Position numbers and translations under genes: made by a program. This document shows positions 8,416 through 17,028 of a stretch of DNA of 46,808 nt, piece after piece; position 1 is the first letter of the stretch, and each line of letters opens with the position of its first letter. Under the pieces are notes generated by a model. That model ran no database searches, had not been told where the DNA came from, and saw nothing but the letters and a program-made list of their open reading frames with translations. This stretch comes from Clostridia bacterium (GTDB taxonomy: Bacteria; Bacillota; Clostridia; Christensenellales; CAG-138): positions 1 through 46,808 of the forward strand of contig JAEDJH010000002.1 of NCBI GenBank assembly GCA_016296415.1, written 5' to 3'.

Positions 8416-8449
8416 AGGCATCGTGCTGACCGCACGGTGCTTTTGTTTT
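8416..8449 (+). terminator. Intrinsic terminator after the PfoR-type gene
   Basis: GCATCGTGC (8418-8426) and GCACGGTGC (8432-8440) pair with one G-U around a 5-nt loop, followed by TTTTGTTTT. A-T pairs extend the base of the stem. Confidence 0.85.
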
Positions 8450-8463
8450 AATTGGTTTCGCAC

Positions 8464-8492
8464 TTTACACGGGCAGGATTTTGATATACAAT
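8464..8492 (+). promoter_or_regulatory. Sigma-A promoter for plsY
   Basis: TTTACA (8464-8469), 17 bp, TACAAT (8487-8492): five of six matches in each hexamer. It lies just after the preceding terminator and about 20 nt before the plsY ribosome site. Confidence 0.6.
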
Positions 8493-8518
8493 AATATGGT
8501 TATTAGGGAGGAATTTAG

Positions 8519-9184
8519 ATGCGAATAATAATACGTTATCTTATATGTGCGTTCATAGGCTATCTGATAGGCTGCATCAATTTTGCCAACCTTTTTGCAA
8601 AATGGCGTGGGGTCGATATCAGAAACACCGGCTCGAAAAACCCGGGAGCATCCAATGCACTCATAACCATGGGGAAGCGCATAGGCATTCTTGTGGGCGC
8701 TTTGGACATATTTAAGGCGGCACTTGCAATAACTATAATGCGATATGTTTTTTACGAGAGTGAGTACGTTTGGGCAGTTGCGGGAGCATTTTGCGTGATT
8801 GGGCATATTTTCCCCTACTGGATGGAGCTTAGAGGAGGCAAGGGCTTTGCATCGTATGTGGGCATAATATTGGCATACGATTGGCGTTTATTTATAATAT
8901 TCGGGCTTGCCATAATCATTATCACGGTGCTTTCGGACTATATCGTCATTGCCACCGCCGCCATATGTATAGCGTTTCCGATATGTATTGCGCTCTTTGA
9001 CGGAGTGTGGGGACATGAACGTGACCTGATAAGTGCGGCGATAATATTGGTCGTTTCAATAATAATATTGTTTAAGCACAGAAAAAACTTTATAAAAATA
9101 TATAGGGGCGAGGAGATCGGACTTCGGGCGGCCGTTTCCAAAAAGCATCAGTCGGAGGACGATGCGGATAAGACGCAGGAGTGA
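8519..9184 (+). CDS. plsY: Acyl-phosphate:glycerol-3-phosphate acyltransferase PlsY
   Basis: Membrane enzyme making lysophosphatidic acid from acyl-phosphate and glycerol-3-phosphate, the first step of phospholipid synthesis in most Firmicutes. It has 221 residues with about five to seven helices. The three family motifs are present: GSKNPGASNAL (about residues 39-49), GGKGFASYVG (about 102-111) and KHRKNFIKI near residue 187. There is a charged cytoplasmic tail of about 20 residues. AGGGAGG is well placed before ATG. cysS follows after 41 bp and probably shares the transcript. Confidence 0.93.
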   Translation: MRIIIRYLICAFIGYLIGCINFANLFAKWRGVDIRNTGSKNPGASNALITMGKRIGILVGALDIFKAALAITIMRYVFYESEYVWAVAGAFCVIGHIFPYWMELRGGKGFASYVGIILAYDWRLFIIFGLAIIIITVLSDYIVIATAAICIAFPICIALFDGVWGHERDLISAAIILVVSIIILFKHRKNFIKIYRGEEIGLRAAVSKKHQSEDDADKTQE

Positions 9185-9225
9185 ACCCGAATTAATGTAA
9201 ATGTAATTTCAAAGCGGAGGTTTTT

Positions 9226-10647
9226 ATGGAGAACAGACTGTTTTTGTACAATACGCTTACACGGAGTGTGGAGAAATTCATTCCCAATGTTGACGGAAAG
9301 GTTTCGATGTACACCTGCGGACCGACGGTGTATCATTTTGCGCATATAGGCAATCTAAGAAGCTATCTTATGGAGGACGTCCTCGAAAAGATGCTTAGAT
9401 ACATGGGTTATGACGTAAAGCGTGTTATGAACATAACCGACGTAGGGCATTTGACCAGCGACGCCGATACGGGCGAGGACAAGATGGTCAAGGGCGCAAA
9501 AAGAGAGGGAAAAACCGTAGCCGAGATTGCCGAGTTTTACAAAAACGCATTTTTTGCGGACTGTGACAAGCTCAATATAAAGCGCCCCGATGTTATCGAG
9601 AACGCAACAGCCTGCATAGACGAATATATCGAAATGATCGCAGCGCTGTTTGAAAAGGGATTTGCATATAAAGCGGGCGGCAACGTGTACTTTGATACAT
9701 CCAGGCTTGAAAAATATTACGCACTCACCAACCACAAGAGCGAGGAGCTTCTTGTCGGAGTGAGGGAGGATGTTGAGGAGGACGTAAACAAGCGCAACAA
9801 GACGGACTTCGTGCTCTGGTTTACCGATTCAAAGTTTGGCGCACAGGAGCTTCGGTACGACAGCCCCTGGGGCTACGGCTATCCCGGATGGCATATTGAG
9901 TGCTCCGCAATAAGCAGAAAGCATCTTGGTGAATATCTCGACATACATTGCGGCGGCGTGGATAACATCTTCCCGCATCACACCAACGAAATAGCGCAGA
10001 GCGAGGCGGTAAGCGGACATAAATGGTGCAATTACTGGTTCCATATCCACCATCTTAACGACAACGGCGGCAAGATGGCAAAATCCAAGGGTGATATACT
10101 AACGGTTTCCACTCTCGAGAGCAAAGGCTATGATCCGCTTGTTTACCGCTTCTTCTGCCTGCAGTCGCATTACAGGAAGCCGCTTGAGTTTTCGTATTCG
10201 ATACTCGACAACTCCAAGGCGGCGTATGAAAAGCTCAAAAGACGCATAGCGGCGATCCCGACGGAGGGCGAAACGGACGAAAACGCACTGCTGGAATACA
10301 GGGAGAAGTTTATTTTAGCCGTAGCAAGCGATATGAACACAGCCCTTGGACTTTCGCTCATATACGAGGTGCTGAAGGCCGACCTCAGCGGCAGTACCAA
10401 GCGCAGCATAATCGACGACTTTGACAGGGTGCTGTCGCTCGACCTTACGAAAGGGGAAGAAGCCGAGGAAACGGCTGCGGAGGATGCGGAACTTGACGCA
10501 TTTGTTCAGCGGAAGATACAGGAAAGGGCAGAAGCGAGGAAGACAAAGGACTTTAAACTTGCCGATGCAATACGAAACGAACTGCTTGAGCAGGGCATAG
10601 TGCTGAAAGACTCTCCGCAGGGTACTACGTGGAGCAGACAGAGCTGA
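9226..10647 (+). CDS. cysS: Cysteine-tRNA ligase
   Basis: Class I aminoacyl-tRNA synthetase of 473 residues, the expected size. HIGN is seen within HFAHIGNLRS near residue 38, and the KMSKS loop appears as KMAKSKGD near residue 285. Zinc ligands fit TCGPTVY (Cys near 28), WHIECSA and FPHHTNEIAQSE. The C-terminal DALR-like helical domain and end segment YKDF-like AEARKTKDFKLADAIRNEL are normal. Start: CGGAGG lies 7 nt before ATG. There is no T-box leader ahead of it, unlike the hisS-aspS operon in this window. A bidirectional terminator follows. Confidence 0.95.
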   Translation: MENRLFLYNTLTRSVEKFIPNVDGKVSMYTCGPTVYHFAHIGNLRSYLMEDVLEKMLRYMGYDVKRVMNITDVGHLTSDADTGEDKMVKGAKREGKTVAEIAEFYKNAFFADCDKLNIKRPDVIENATACIDEYIEMIAALFEKGFAYKAGGNVYFDTSRLEKYYALTNHKSEELLVGVREDVEEDVNKRNKTDFVLWFTDSKFGAQELRYDSPWGYGYPGWHIECSAISRKHLGEYLDIHCGGVDNIFPHHTNEIAQSEAVSGHKWCNYWFHIHHLNDNGGKMAKSKGDILTVSTLESKGYDPLVYRFFCLQSHYRKPLEFSYSILDNSKAAYEKLKRRIAAIPTEGETDENALLEYREKFILAVASDMNTALGLSLIYEVLKADLSGSTKRSIIDDFDRVLSLDLTKGEEAEETAAEDAELDAFVQRKIQERAEARKTKDFKLADAIRNELLEQGIVLKDSPQGTTWSRQS

Positions 10648-10674
10648 AAACAAGCCGCTGAAAGCGGACGAAAT

Positions 10675-10710
10675 AAAAGCCGGTTGAGTGTAAACCCAGC
10701 CGGCTTTTGC
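10675..10710. terminator. Bidirectional terminator between cysS and the convergent P-loop gene
   Basis: AAAAGCCGG (10675-10683) is exactly complementary to CCGGCTTTT (10700-10708) with a 16-nt loop. A/T tails lie on both sides, so it works in either direction. Confidence 0.8.
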
Positions 10711-10739
10711 GTTGATAAAGGTTTTGTGCGCTTGTAAAA

Positions 10740-11174
10740 TCAGAGCCTTGCTTTGATTTGCCCGACCACAGCGTCCAAATCCGTTTTGCCGGAGATAACG
10801 TGAATGTCGTGAGGCTGTGCGTCGAAGCATCCGTGCTTCCTTTCCAGCATGGCGGCCACGGGCGCAGGCAGATTTCCGTGCATACGCATAGCAAAACGGG
10901 ACTTGATAAGCTCCATGTCCGCAGTCACGAGGATGCGCACAGCGCCTTCGGGCAGCAAAGAAAGCTGCTCTGTTTCGGAAATCACATAGATGACGTTTTC
11001 GCCGGTTACGGCGGCAGCCAGCTTCTTTTGAAACGCTGCCTTTGCGATGCTCTCGTTCCTTGCAAGCCGCAGATAGTCCTTGCCGGTAAACACCTCGCAA
11101 GGGAAAGCGGAGGAGAGCTTCTCCGCAAGGGTAGATTTGCCTGTGCAGCTTTCACCGAAAATTCCGATCAGCAT
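10740..11174 (-). CDS. Small P-loop NTPase, nucleoside/nucleotide kinase-like
   Basis: Cytoplasmic protein of 144 residues with a Walker A motif GESCTGKST at residues 7-15, placed at the very N terminus as in adenylate/cytidylate kinase-like proteins. Other features are the FTGKDYLRLARNE segment (about 29-42) and the strand YVISETEQ (about 63-70). A C-terminal strand and helix follow. It is short for a nucleotide monophosphate kinase and lacks a clear LID, so the substrate is unknown; annotation as an AAA-family or kinase-like ATPase is all that can be supported. AGAGG lies 7 nt before ATG. It lies 30 bp downstream of trpS and is probably co-transcribed. Confidence 0.65.
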   Translation of the reverse strand: MLIGIFGESCTGKSTLAEKLSSAFPCEVFTGKDYLRLARNESIAKAAFQKKLAAAVTGENVIYVISETEQLSLLPEGAVRILVTADMELIKSRFAMRMHGNLPAPVAAMLERKHGCFDAQPHDIHVISGKTDLDAVVGQIKARL

Positions 11175-11204
11175 AGCTTATCCTCTTTTGCGCATGGGAA
11201 TATG

Positions 11205-12206
11205 TTACATTACCGTTGCATCAAGCCCTACACGCCTGAGCACGTCATCAACGGTTTTGCGTGCGGTTGACCTTGCCTGAGCCGCACCATCGTCAAGGAC
11301 GGATTTAAGATACGTTTTTTCGTCGAGCAGACGCTTATACTCGTTCTGTATAGGCTCAAGCTCCGCGATAACGGCATCGGCGACGGCGGTTTTCAGCTTG
11401 CCGTAGCCCTGACCCGCAAACTCGGCAACCGCTTCTTCGGGGGTCTTTCCGGTGAACGTACAGTAAATCGAGAGCAGATTTGTAACGCCGGGACGCTCGG
11501 GGTCGTATGCTATGATGCCTTCGCTGTCGGTCACGGCACGCTTGAACTTTTTGAGTATCACGGAGGGCTCGTCGGTTATCGCAATGTATGAGTTGGGATT
11601 GGGATCCGACTTGCTCATCTTTTTGGTCGGGTCGGTCAGGCTCATTATCTTTCCGCCAAGCTTCGGAATTATCGGCTCGGGAACGATAAAGGCATCGCCG
11701 TAGTTTTTGTTGAACCTGATGGCAATGTCCCTCGCAAGCTCGACGTGCTGCTTTTGATCCTTACCAACGGGAATATAGCTTGCCTGATACAGCAGTATGT
11801 CCGCCGCCATCAGCACGGGGTATGTGAAAAGTCCGGCGTTGATGTTGTCAGCATGGCGCTGGCTTTTGTCCTTGAACTGGGTCATTCTGTTCAATTCGCC
11901 GATATACGTTCCGCAGTTGAGTACCCATGCAAGCTCGGTATGCTCCTTGACGTGTGACTGAATAAACAGCGCAGACCGCTTGGGGTCTATTCCGCAGGCA
12001 AGCAAAAGTGCGGCGGCCTCAAGGGTGCGCCTGTTCAGAGCCTCTGCATCCTGCTTCACGGTTATGGCGTGCAGATTGGCAACACAGTAATAGCAAAACC
12101 TGTCATCCTGCTGAAGCAGCGACCAGTTCCTTAAAGCGCCGACATAGTTGCCGAGCGTGAGTATTCCGGATGGTTGGATGCCGCTGAGTACTGTTTTCTT
12201 TTCCAT
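11205..12206 (-). CDS. trpS: Tryptophan-tRNA ligase
   Basis: Class I synthetase of 333 residues, normal length. The N-terminal segment SGIQPSGILTLGNYVGAL (residues 8-25) carries the TLGN form of the HIGH motif; KMSKSDPN is present near residue 192. The segment DILLYQA and the Trp-pocket helix also fit. The gene has its own strong promoter, which faces away from the PBP1A promoter. No T-box leader is present in the short 5-prime region. The small P-loop gene follows on the same strand. Confidence 0.95.
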   Translation of the reverse strand: MEKKTVLSGIQPSGILTLGNYVGALRNWSLLQQDDRFCYYCVANLHAITVKQDAEALNRRTLEAAALLLACGIDPKRSALFIQSHVKEHTELAWVLNCGTYIGELNRMTQFKDKSQRHADNINAGLFTYPVLMAADILLYQASYIPVGKDQKQHVELARDIAIRFNKNYGDAFIVPEPIIPKLGGKIMSLTDPTKKMSKSDPNPNSYIAITDEPSVILKKFKRAVTDSEGIIAYDPERPGVTNLLSIYCTFTGKTPEEAVAEFAGQGYGKLKTAVADAVIAELEPIQNEYKRLLDEKTYLKSVLDDGAAQARSTARKTVDDVLRRVGLDATVM

Positions 12207-12237
12207 TATGAATTACCCCACAAATAATTTGCAGAGT

Positions 12238-12266
12238 ATTATATTCCAAATTTTCGATTTTGTAAA
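12238..12266 (-). promoter_or_regulatory. Sigma-A promoter for trpS
   Basis: Minus-strand TTTACA (12261-12266), 17 bp, perfect TATAAT (12238-12243). The transcript would start about 25 nt before the trpS start codon. Confidence 0.7.
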
Positions 12267-12304
12267 GTATGAAAGCGCCTTGTTTGAATATAGTGTAAAC
12301 AAAT

Positions 12305-12333
12305 TTGCCAATCTTGCGTACCCGTGCTATAAT
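12305..12333 (+). promoter_or_regulatory. Sigma-A promoter for the PBP1A operon
   Basis: TTGCCA (12305-12310), 17 bp, perfect TATAAT (12328-12333) with an extended -10 TGC. Divergent from the trpS promoter; the two lie about 40 bp apart. Confidence 0.75.
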
Positions 12334-12372
12334 GTATATGTGGAAATATAATACTTCTGAAAGGGTATTACA

Positions 12373-15195
12373 ATGTTCGAGAATACAAACGACACCGTGC
12401 GGCATAAGGGTGCATCGCTTAAAAAAAGCTCCGAAGCACGGTTAGGTATAAATGATAACAGATCTGCGGGCAGGGCGGCGCAACCCATAAAAACGGGAAC
12501 GGGAGCGTCCAAGCACAGCAAACTGTTTGTGGAACGCAAAAACGATAAGCCGTTTCCGCTTGCGGTGCTGTTTGGCACGTTCAAGACGCTCATTATAATA
12601 TTCGTGCTTGCCGGCTGCATGGGCTTCGGGCTTGTATTGGGTGTTGCCAAGGCTTATATCGACACTACGCCCGATCTTGACATTTCAAGGCTGACCATGA
12701 GCGACAGAACGACGTATATTTACGACAGAAAAGGTAATGTCATAACCACCTATGCCGGCATGGAATACAGGGATTGGGCGGATATAGACGAAATACCCGA
12801 TATGCTTAAAAATGCGGTTATTTCCGTGGAGGATGTGCGCTTTTACAAGCACGAAGGACTTGACTACAAGCGCCTGTTTTCCGCAATTGTCAATACGCTC
12901 AGGAATGCCGATACCCACGGCGGAAGCACCATAACCCAGCAGCTTATTAAAAACAAGATATTGACCAACATAAAGTCCTATAAGCGCAAGATACAGGAAG
13001 CCTATCTGGCACTCGAGCTTGAAAAAACGATAGAGAAGGACGATATACTCGTTGCATACATGAACGATGTGTATTTGGGCGAGTCCAACTACGGCGTAAA
13101 GGCGGCGGCAAAGGATTATTTCGGCAAGTCGCTTTCGGAGCTGACCATCAGAGAGTGTGCGATGCTCGCCGGAATGATACAAAAACCCTATGTAACAAAC
13201 CCAAGGGCAAATACCTATACGAGGATAAACGAGGAAACCGGCGAAAATAAAATGAGCGTCACGAACGCCAGAACCGACACGGTCATAAATGCCATGTACG
13301 ACGCCGGATTCATAACCTCCGAGCAGCGTGACAGCGCATTGAAGGATACGGTGTATATACTCGAAGTGTCCGAACAAAAGCAGATATACGAAATGCCGTA
13401 TTTTGTTGAATACGGTATCTATGACATTGTAACGCATCTTTTGGAAAAGCGTGAGATGAAGGACACGACGGCAAACCGCACGGCTATAGAGAAGGAGCTC
13501 AGAACGGGCGGATATCATATTTATCTGACCGTTGACCCCGATGTGCAGAATACGGTGCAGTCAACGCTCGAAAACTGGCAGGATTATCCCGAGCTTGCCG
13601 ATCCGGCACAGGGGGTTACGGTTTCCACGGGAGCAAACGGAGAAACCGTGAACATCGTACAGCCGCAGGCGGCGGCGGTGGTTCTGGACTACAAAACCGG
13701 AGAGCTTATCGCCATCGTGGGCGGAAGAACGAGCCCGACCGCCAAAAAGCAATGGAACAGGGCGTATATGAGCAACATGCCCGTAGGATCGTCCATAAAG
13801 CCCCTGGCGGTTTACGGACCCGCACTCGATTTGGGCGTATCGCCCGCAACGGTTATTGCCAACGTACCCGGAGCTATTGAGAATTACGGCGGAGAAAAGG
13901 GTTATCCCGCACTCGGAAGCGAAAAGTGGATGGGACCCACCACGATAAGAAGGGGCGTCACCTCGTCGCTTAACATCGTTGCCGCACGCACGCTGTTTGA
14001 ATATGTCACGCCGCAGGTCGGCAAGGAATACCTTATGAAAATGGGCATTCCGGATTCGAGGATAAATGCCGACGGACCGGGACTTGCACTCGGCACGACG
14101 GGCATAACGCCGATAGAGATGGCGGCGGCATACGGAACTATAGGTAACGGCGGAACCTATATCGAACCGCTGTCGTTCTCGAGGGTCGTCGATGAAAAGG
14201 GTGAGATAATCATCAGCGCCGACGAGGTGAGAAAAAGTACAGAGGTGTATAAGCCCTCAAGCTGCTATATGCTGATAGACATGATGACCGACGTTGTAAA
14301 CAGCGGAACCGGTACTGCGGCGAGAATAGAAGGTATGGCGGTTGCGGGCAAGACGGGTACGAACGAAAACTATACGAGCGTTTATTTTGCGGGGCTGACA
14401 CCCTATTACTCGGCATCCGTATGGGTTGGGCACGATACTTACTCCTGCAAACTCAAAAAGGGCTCTACCGGGGGCAAGTATGCGGCACCCTTGTGGCAGG
14501 CATTTATGGAGCCAATACACGAGGGATTGGCGAACAAGCCCATATATGACGTTTCGCCCGCATCGCTCGGACTTGTGCAAAGGACGGTATGCTCGGTTTC
14601 GGGCAAGCTGGCAACGGTTGCGTGCGAGCATGACGAAAGGTACAAGCCCGTGACGGACTGGTTTTATATAGAGAACGAGCCGTATGAGACCTGCGATATG
14701 CACGTCATCATCGACTATTGCGACATATCAAATGAGCCTGCGTTCATTTTCTGCACGCACGGCAGGACGCAAAGATCCGCAATACTCATAAACAGCGAAT
14801 CCGTTTACAGGCAGTTTGATGCGGAGTATCTTGCCGAGTGCATGCCCAATGCGATACTGACCGATATACCCGCTTGGGAGTATTGCTCCGTCAAATACGA
14901 GCCTGCGTACCTATGCTCTCTGCATACTCCGTGGTATATGCGCCTTGGGACGACGGATGAGTCCTTGGCATCTGCGATTGCCGCCGCGAACCAACTGATC
15001 AATGAGGTACATACGTATCTGTATAATGTGAACAATCTGCCTGCGACGGATCATCAGACGCTCAGCACGGGAATCTCATGGCTGCAAAAGGCTATAGGCG
15101 ACGGCAATCTTACTGCGATAACCAATTATACCGAGCAGCTCAGATATAACTTTGAGCGAATACGCAGCGCATATCCGCTTTCGGTGGCACCATGA
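12373..15195 (+). CDS. Class A penicillin-binding protein 1A (bifunctional transglycosylase/transpeptidase)
   Basis: Polymerises and cross-links peptidoglycan at the outer face of the membrane. The 940 residues comprise a basic cytoplasmic N terminus of about 70, one membrane helix (about 73-100), a GT51 transglycosylase with catalytic E153 in EDVRFYKHEGLD and the GGSTITQQLIKN motif, and a penicillin-binding transpeptidase. Transpeptidase motifs are S473-S-I-K476, S532-L-N534 and K660-T-G662. Beyond the usual end, about 220 residues form a cysteine-rich tail with two copies of a YCxxxxEPA...H repeat. The downstream glycosylase gene overlaps the stop as ATGA, so this is an operon. A mid-strength ribosome site (GAAAGGG) precedes ATG. 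Confidence 0.93.
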   Translation: MFENTNDTVRHKGASLKKSSEARLGINDNRSAGRAAQPIKTGTGASKHSKLFVERKNDKPFPLAVLFGTFKTLIIIFVLAGCMGFGLVLGVAKAYIDTTPDLDISRLTMSDRTTYIYDRKGNVITTYAGMEYRDWADIDEIPDMLKNAVISVEDVRFYKHEGLDYKRLFSAIVNTLRNADTHGGSTITQQLIKNKILTNIKSYKRKIQEAYLALELEKTIEKDDILVAYMNDVYLGESNYGVKAAAKDYFGKSLSELTIRECAMLAGMIQKPYVTNPRANTYTRINEETGENKMSVTNARTDTVINAMYDAGFITSEQRDSALKDTVYILEVSEQKQIYEMPYFVEYGIYDIVTHLLEKREMKDTTANRTAIEKELRTGGYHIYLTVDPDVQNTVQSTLENWQDYPELADPAQGVTVSTGANGETVNIVQPQAAAVVLDYKTGELIAIVGGRTSPTAKKQWNRAYMSNMPVGSSIKPLAVYGPALDLGVSPATVIANVPGAIENYGGEKGYPALGSEKWMGPTTIRRGVTSSLNIVAARTLFEYVTPQVGKEYLMKMGIPDSRINADGPGLALGTTGITPIEMAAAYGTIGNGGTYIEPLSFSRVVDEKGEIIISADEVRKSTEVYKPSSCYMLIDMMTDVVNSGTGTAARIEGMAVAGKTGTNENYTSVYFAGLTPYYSASVWVGHDTYSCKLKKGSTGGKYAAPLWQAFMEPIHEGLANKPIYDVSPASLGLVQRTVCSVSGKLATVACEHDERYKPVTDWFYIENEPYETCDMHVIIDYCDISNEPAFIFCTHGRTQRSAILINSESVYRQFDAEYLAECMPNAILTDIPAWEYCSVKYEPAYLCSLHTPWYMRLGTTDESLASAIAAANQLINEVHTYLYNVNNLPATDHQTLSTGISWLQKAIGDGNLTAITNYTEQLRYNFERIRSAYPLSVAP

Positions 15196-15794
15196 CGGAT
15201 GAGCGCATTCTGAAAGCATACGAGCAGGAGAGAAGGCGCATTCTCGAGCTTGAGGAAAAGATAGTCTGCGACAGGCACAATCCCGTTTTCGGAGAGGGCA
15301 GCGCAAGGGCAAGAATAATGCTTATCGGTGAGGCCCCGGGTAAGTTTGAAGCCATGGAGGGCAGACCGTTTGTGGGGAAGGCGGGGAAGCAGCTTGACGA
15401 GCTGCTCGAGTCTGTCGGAGTGGAGCGCAATGAGCTTTTCATAACGAACGCCGTCAAATATCGACCGATGAAGCCCGATTCGCAAAAGGGCGCAAACCGA
15501 ACCCCGACCCTGGCGGAGATAAAGGCGGCACTCTCGGTGCTGGCTGTTGAGATAGAGTGTGTTCGACCTTGTGTAGTGGTGACGCTCGGCAACACGCCGC
15601 TGACGGCGGTTTCGCTGCTGTGGGGAGAGAAAGTACCTAAAATTGGCGATGCTCACGGACGCTGTATCGAGCACGGCACTCATAAACTGTTTCCGTTGTA
15701 TCATCCGGCAAGCGCAATTTACAATATGGCTTTGCTTGATGTGATGAAAGATGATATAATAAAACTAAACTATGTTATAAAGGAGTTGCTGTAA
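15192..15794 (+). CDS. Uracil-DNA glycosylase, family-4-like, without the iron-sulphur cysteines
   Basis: Predicted to remove uracil from DNA. Length is 200 residues. Family motifs are GEAPG at 46-50, GRPFVGKAGKQLDELL at about 57-72, the strand VVVTLGN near 128-134 and HPAS at 171-174. Family 4 enzymes normally bind a 4Fe-4S cluster through an N-terminal CxxC, a Cys in KCRP and a Cys about 20 residues later. Here the N terminus has only C26, KCRP is K89-Y-R-P, and the last position is not Cys. The remaining cysteines (C123, C127, C158) are elsewhere. ATG overlaps the PBP1A stop by 4 bp. Confidence 0.83.
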   Translation: MTDERILKAYEQERRRILELEEKIVCDRHNPVFGEGSARARIMLIGEAPGKFEAMEGRPFVGKAGKQLDELLESVGVERNELFITNAVKYRPMKPDSQKGANRTPTLAEIKAALSVLAVEIECVRPCVVVTLGNTPLTAVSLLWGEKVPKIGDAHGRCIEHGTHKLFPLYHPASAIYNMALLDVMKDDIIKLNYVIKELL

Positions 15795-15796
15795 TT

Positions 15797-16951
15797 ATGC
15801 CTTTATGGACAAAGCGAACAATAGTTGCATTGCTTTTGGCTGCAACGCTGATATGCAGCCTTCCTGCCGACGGGACGGCTGAGGAGGATGGAGAGATTCA
15901 GTACGGACAAACAACATCGTCTGTAAACTTCCGTTCGCTGCCCAATACCGACTGTGAGGTGATCGACCAGCTTGAGCCGGGCGAGAGACTTCGTGTGCTT
16001 GCCTACGAGGATGGCTGGTACCGTGTAATGCGTGGAAACGTCGTCGGGTATATAAGGGGCGATTATCTGTTTGTGAACTCAAACGGCACACGAGGCGCAT
16101 ACATACTCGAGGATGGCGTACTTCTCAGGGGCGCACCGTCGGAGAATGCCTATGCCGTAAAGTCGCTTACCGGCGGTCAGGGTGTCAAGATCAAAGCCAT
16201 GATCGGCGAATGGTGCTTCATACTTGCGGACGACTATTGCGGCTACGTGCTCTATGAGCAGCTTAAGATGACGCAGGGAACTTCCGCCGAAGGCACCCAG
16301 CTTTATATAGGTATGGAGGGTACGGACGTCAGAAAGCTTCAGCAGGAGCTTTATCGCAGAGGATTTCTGTCCAAGGCGGATATATCCGGCGTTTTCGGCG
16401 CAAAGACGAGGACGGCCGTTATGGAGTTTCAAAAGCTTGCCGATCTTTCGGTTGACGGAAGGGCGGGCGTTGATACTCAAAACGCCATCTACGATTCCAC
16501 AAACAACATAACCAAGGCGAACGCGGTATATAACCAGGTAAAGGGAACGGTAGAGCTTCTCAACTGGTTCAAGGGCGGCAGCGACTGGCTGGCGAGGTAT
16601 TCCGTATTCACGGTTACGGATGTAAGAACGGGTCTAAGCTTCAGAGCAAGACGCTTTGGCGGATGGTATCATGCCGACTCCGAGCCGTTGACCGCAGCAG
16701 ATACTGCAATAATGCTGAGGGCGGCCGGCGGTAAATGGACGTGGAACCGCCGTCCGATTTGGATAACATACAGGGGCAGGACCGTTGCGGCAAGCATGCA
16801 CTCAATGCCGCACATGGCAAACCCCACGCCGTCAAACAACTTCGACGGACATTTCTGCATCCATTTATATAAGTCGAAGGTGCATGAAAACAGCAAGGAG
16901 TGCCCGAGGCATCAGGCCTGCGTAATGGAAGCATACCGCGCCGGAAGATAG
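15797..16951 (+). CDS. Secreted SH3/peptidoglycan-binding protein with an unassigned His/Cys-rich C-terminal domain
   Basis: Exported protein of 384 residues. A signal peptide spans about residues 1-28 (basic start, hydrophobic core ALLLAATLICSL). Two SH3-like repeats follow: about 33-92 with SSVNFRSLPN...GWYRV, and about 97-155. A PG_binding_1 domain spans about 172-232 (GMEGTDVRKLQQELYRRG). The last 130 residues are conserved-looking but not assigned; the end carries GHFCIHLYKSKVHE and CPRHQ, a cluster of His and Cys that might bind metal or catalyse. It is not an L,D-transpeptidase (no SHGC-type motif). AAAGGAG lies 11 nt before ATG; only 2 bp separate it from the glycosylase stop, so it belongs to the PBP1A operon. 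Confidence 0.75.
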   Translation: MPLWTKRTIVALLLAATLICSLPADGTAEEDGEIQYGQTTSSVNFRSLPNTDCEVIDQLEPGERLRVLAYEDGWYRVMRGNVVGYIRGDYLFVNSNGTRGAYILEDGVLLRGAPSENAYAVKSLTGGQGVKIKAMIGEWCFILADDYCGYVLYEQLKMTQGTSAEGTQLYIGMEGTDVRKLQQELYRRGFLSKADISGVFGAKTRTAVMEFQKLADLSVDGRAGVDTQNAIYDSTNNITKANAVYNQVKGTVELLNWFKGGSDWLARYSVFTVTDVRTGLSFRARRFGGWYHADSEPLTAADTAIMLRAAGGKWTWNRRPIWITYRGRTVAASMHSMPHMANPTPSNNFDGHFCIHLYKSKVHENSKECPRHQACVMEAYRAGR

Positions 16952-16958
16952 TACGAAC

Positions 16959-16989
16959 TGAATAAAAACGGGACGCATCGAGAATACTC
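16959..16989 (+). promoter_or_regulatory. Candidate sigma-G promoter of the gerA operon
   Basis: TGAATA (16959-16964), 18 bp, AATACTC (16983-16989). The -35 matches the forespore sigma-G consensus TGAATA, and the -10 matches five of seven positions of CATACTA. Transcription would begin near 16996, inside the loop of the overlapping hairpin. Confidence 0.45.
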
Positions 16990-17028
16990 TACAGAAAAAG
17001 GAAGGAGTATGCGATGCGTTCTTTTTTA
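16971..17028 (+). terminator. Terminator-like hairpin that covers the gerAA ribosome site and start codon
   Basis: Bases 16971-16980 pair with 17012-17021 (ten pairs, one G-U), and ATACTC (16984-16989) pairs with GAGTAT (17005-17010). The loop is about 15 nt. TTTTTT follows at once (17022-17027). The right arm contains the gerAA GGAG and ATG. It would end or mute read-through from the PBP1A operon. Confidence 0.6.
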
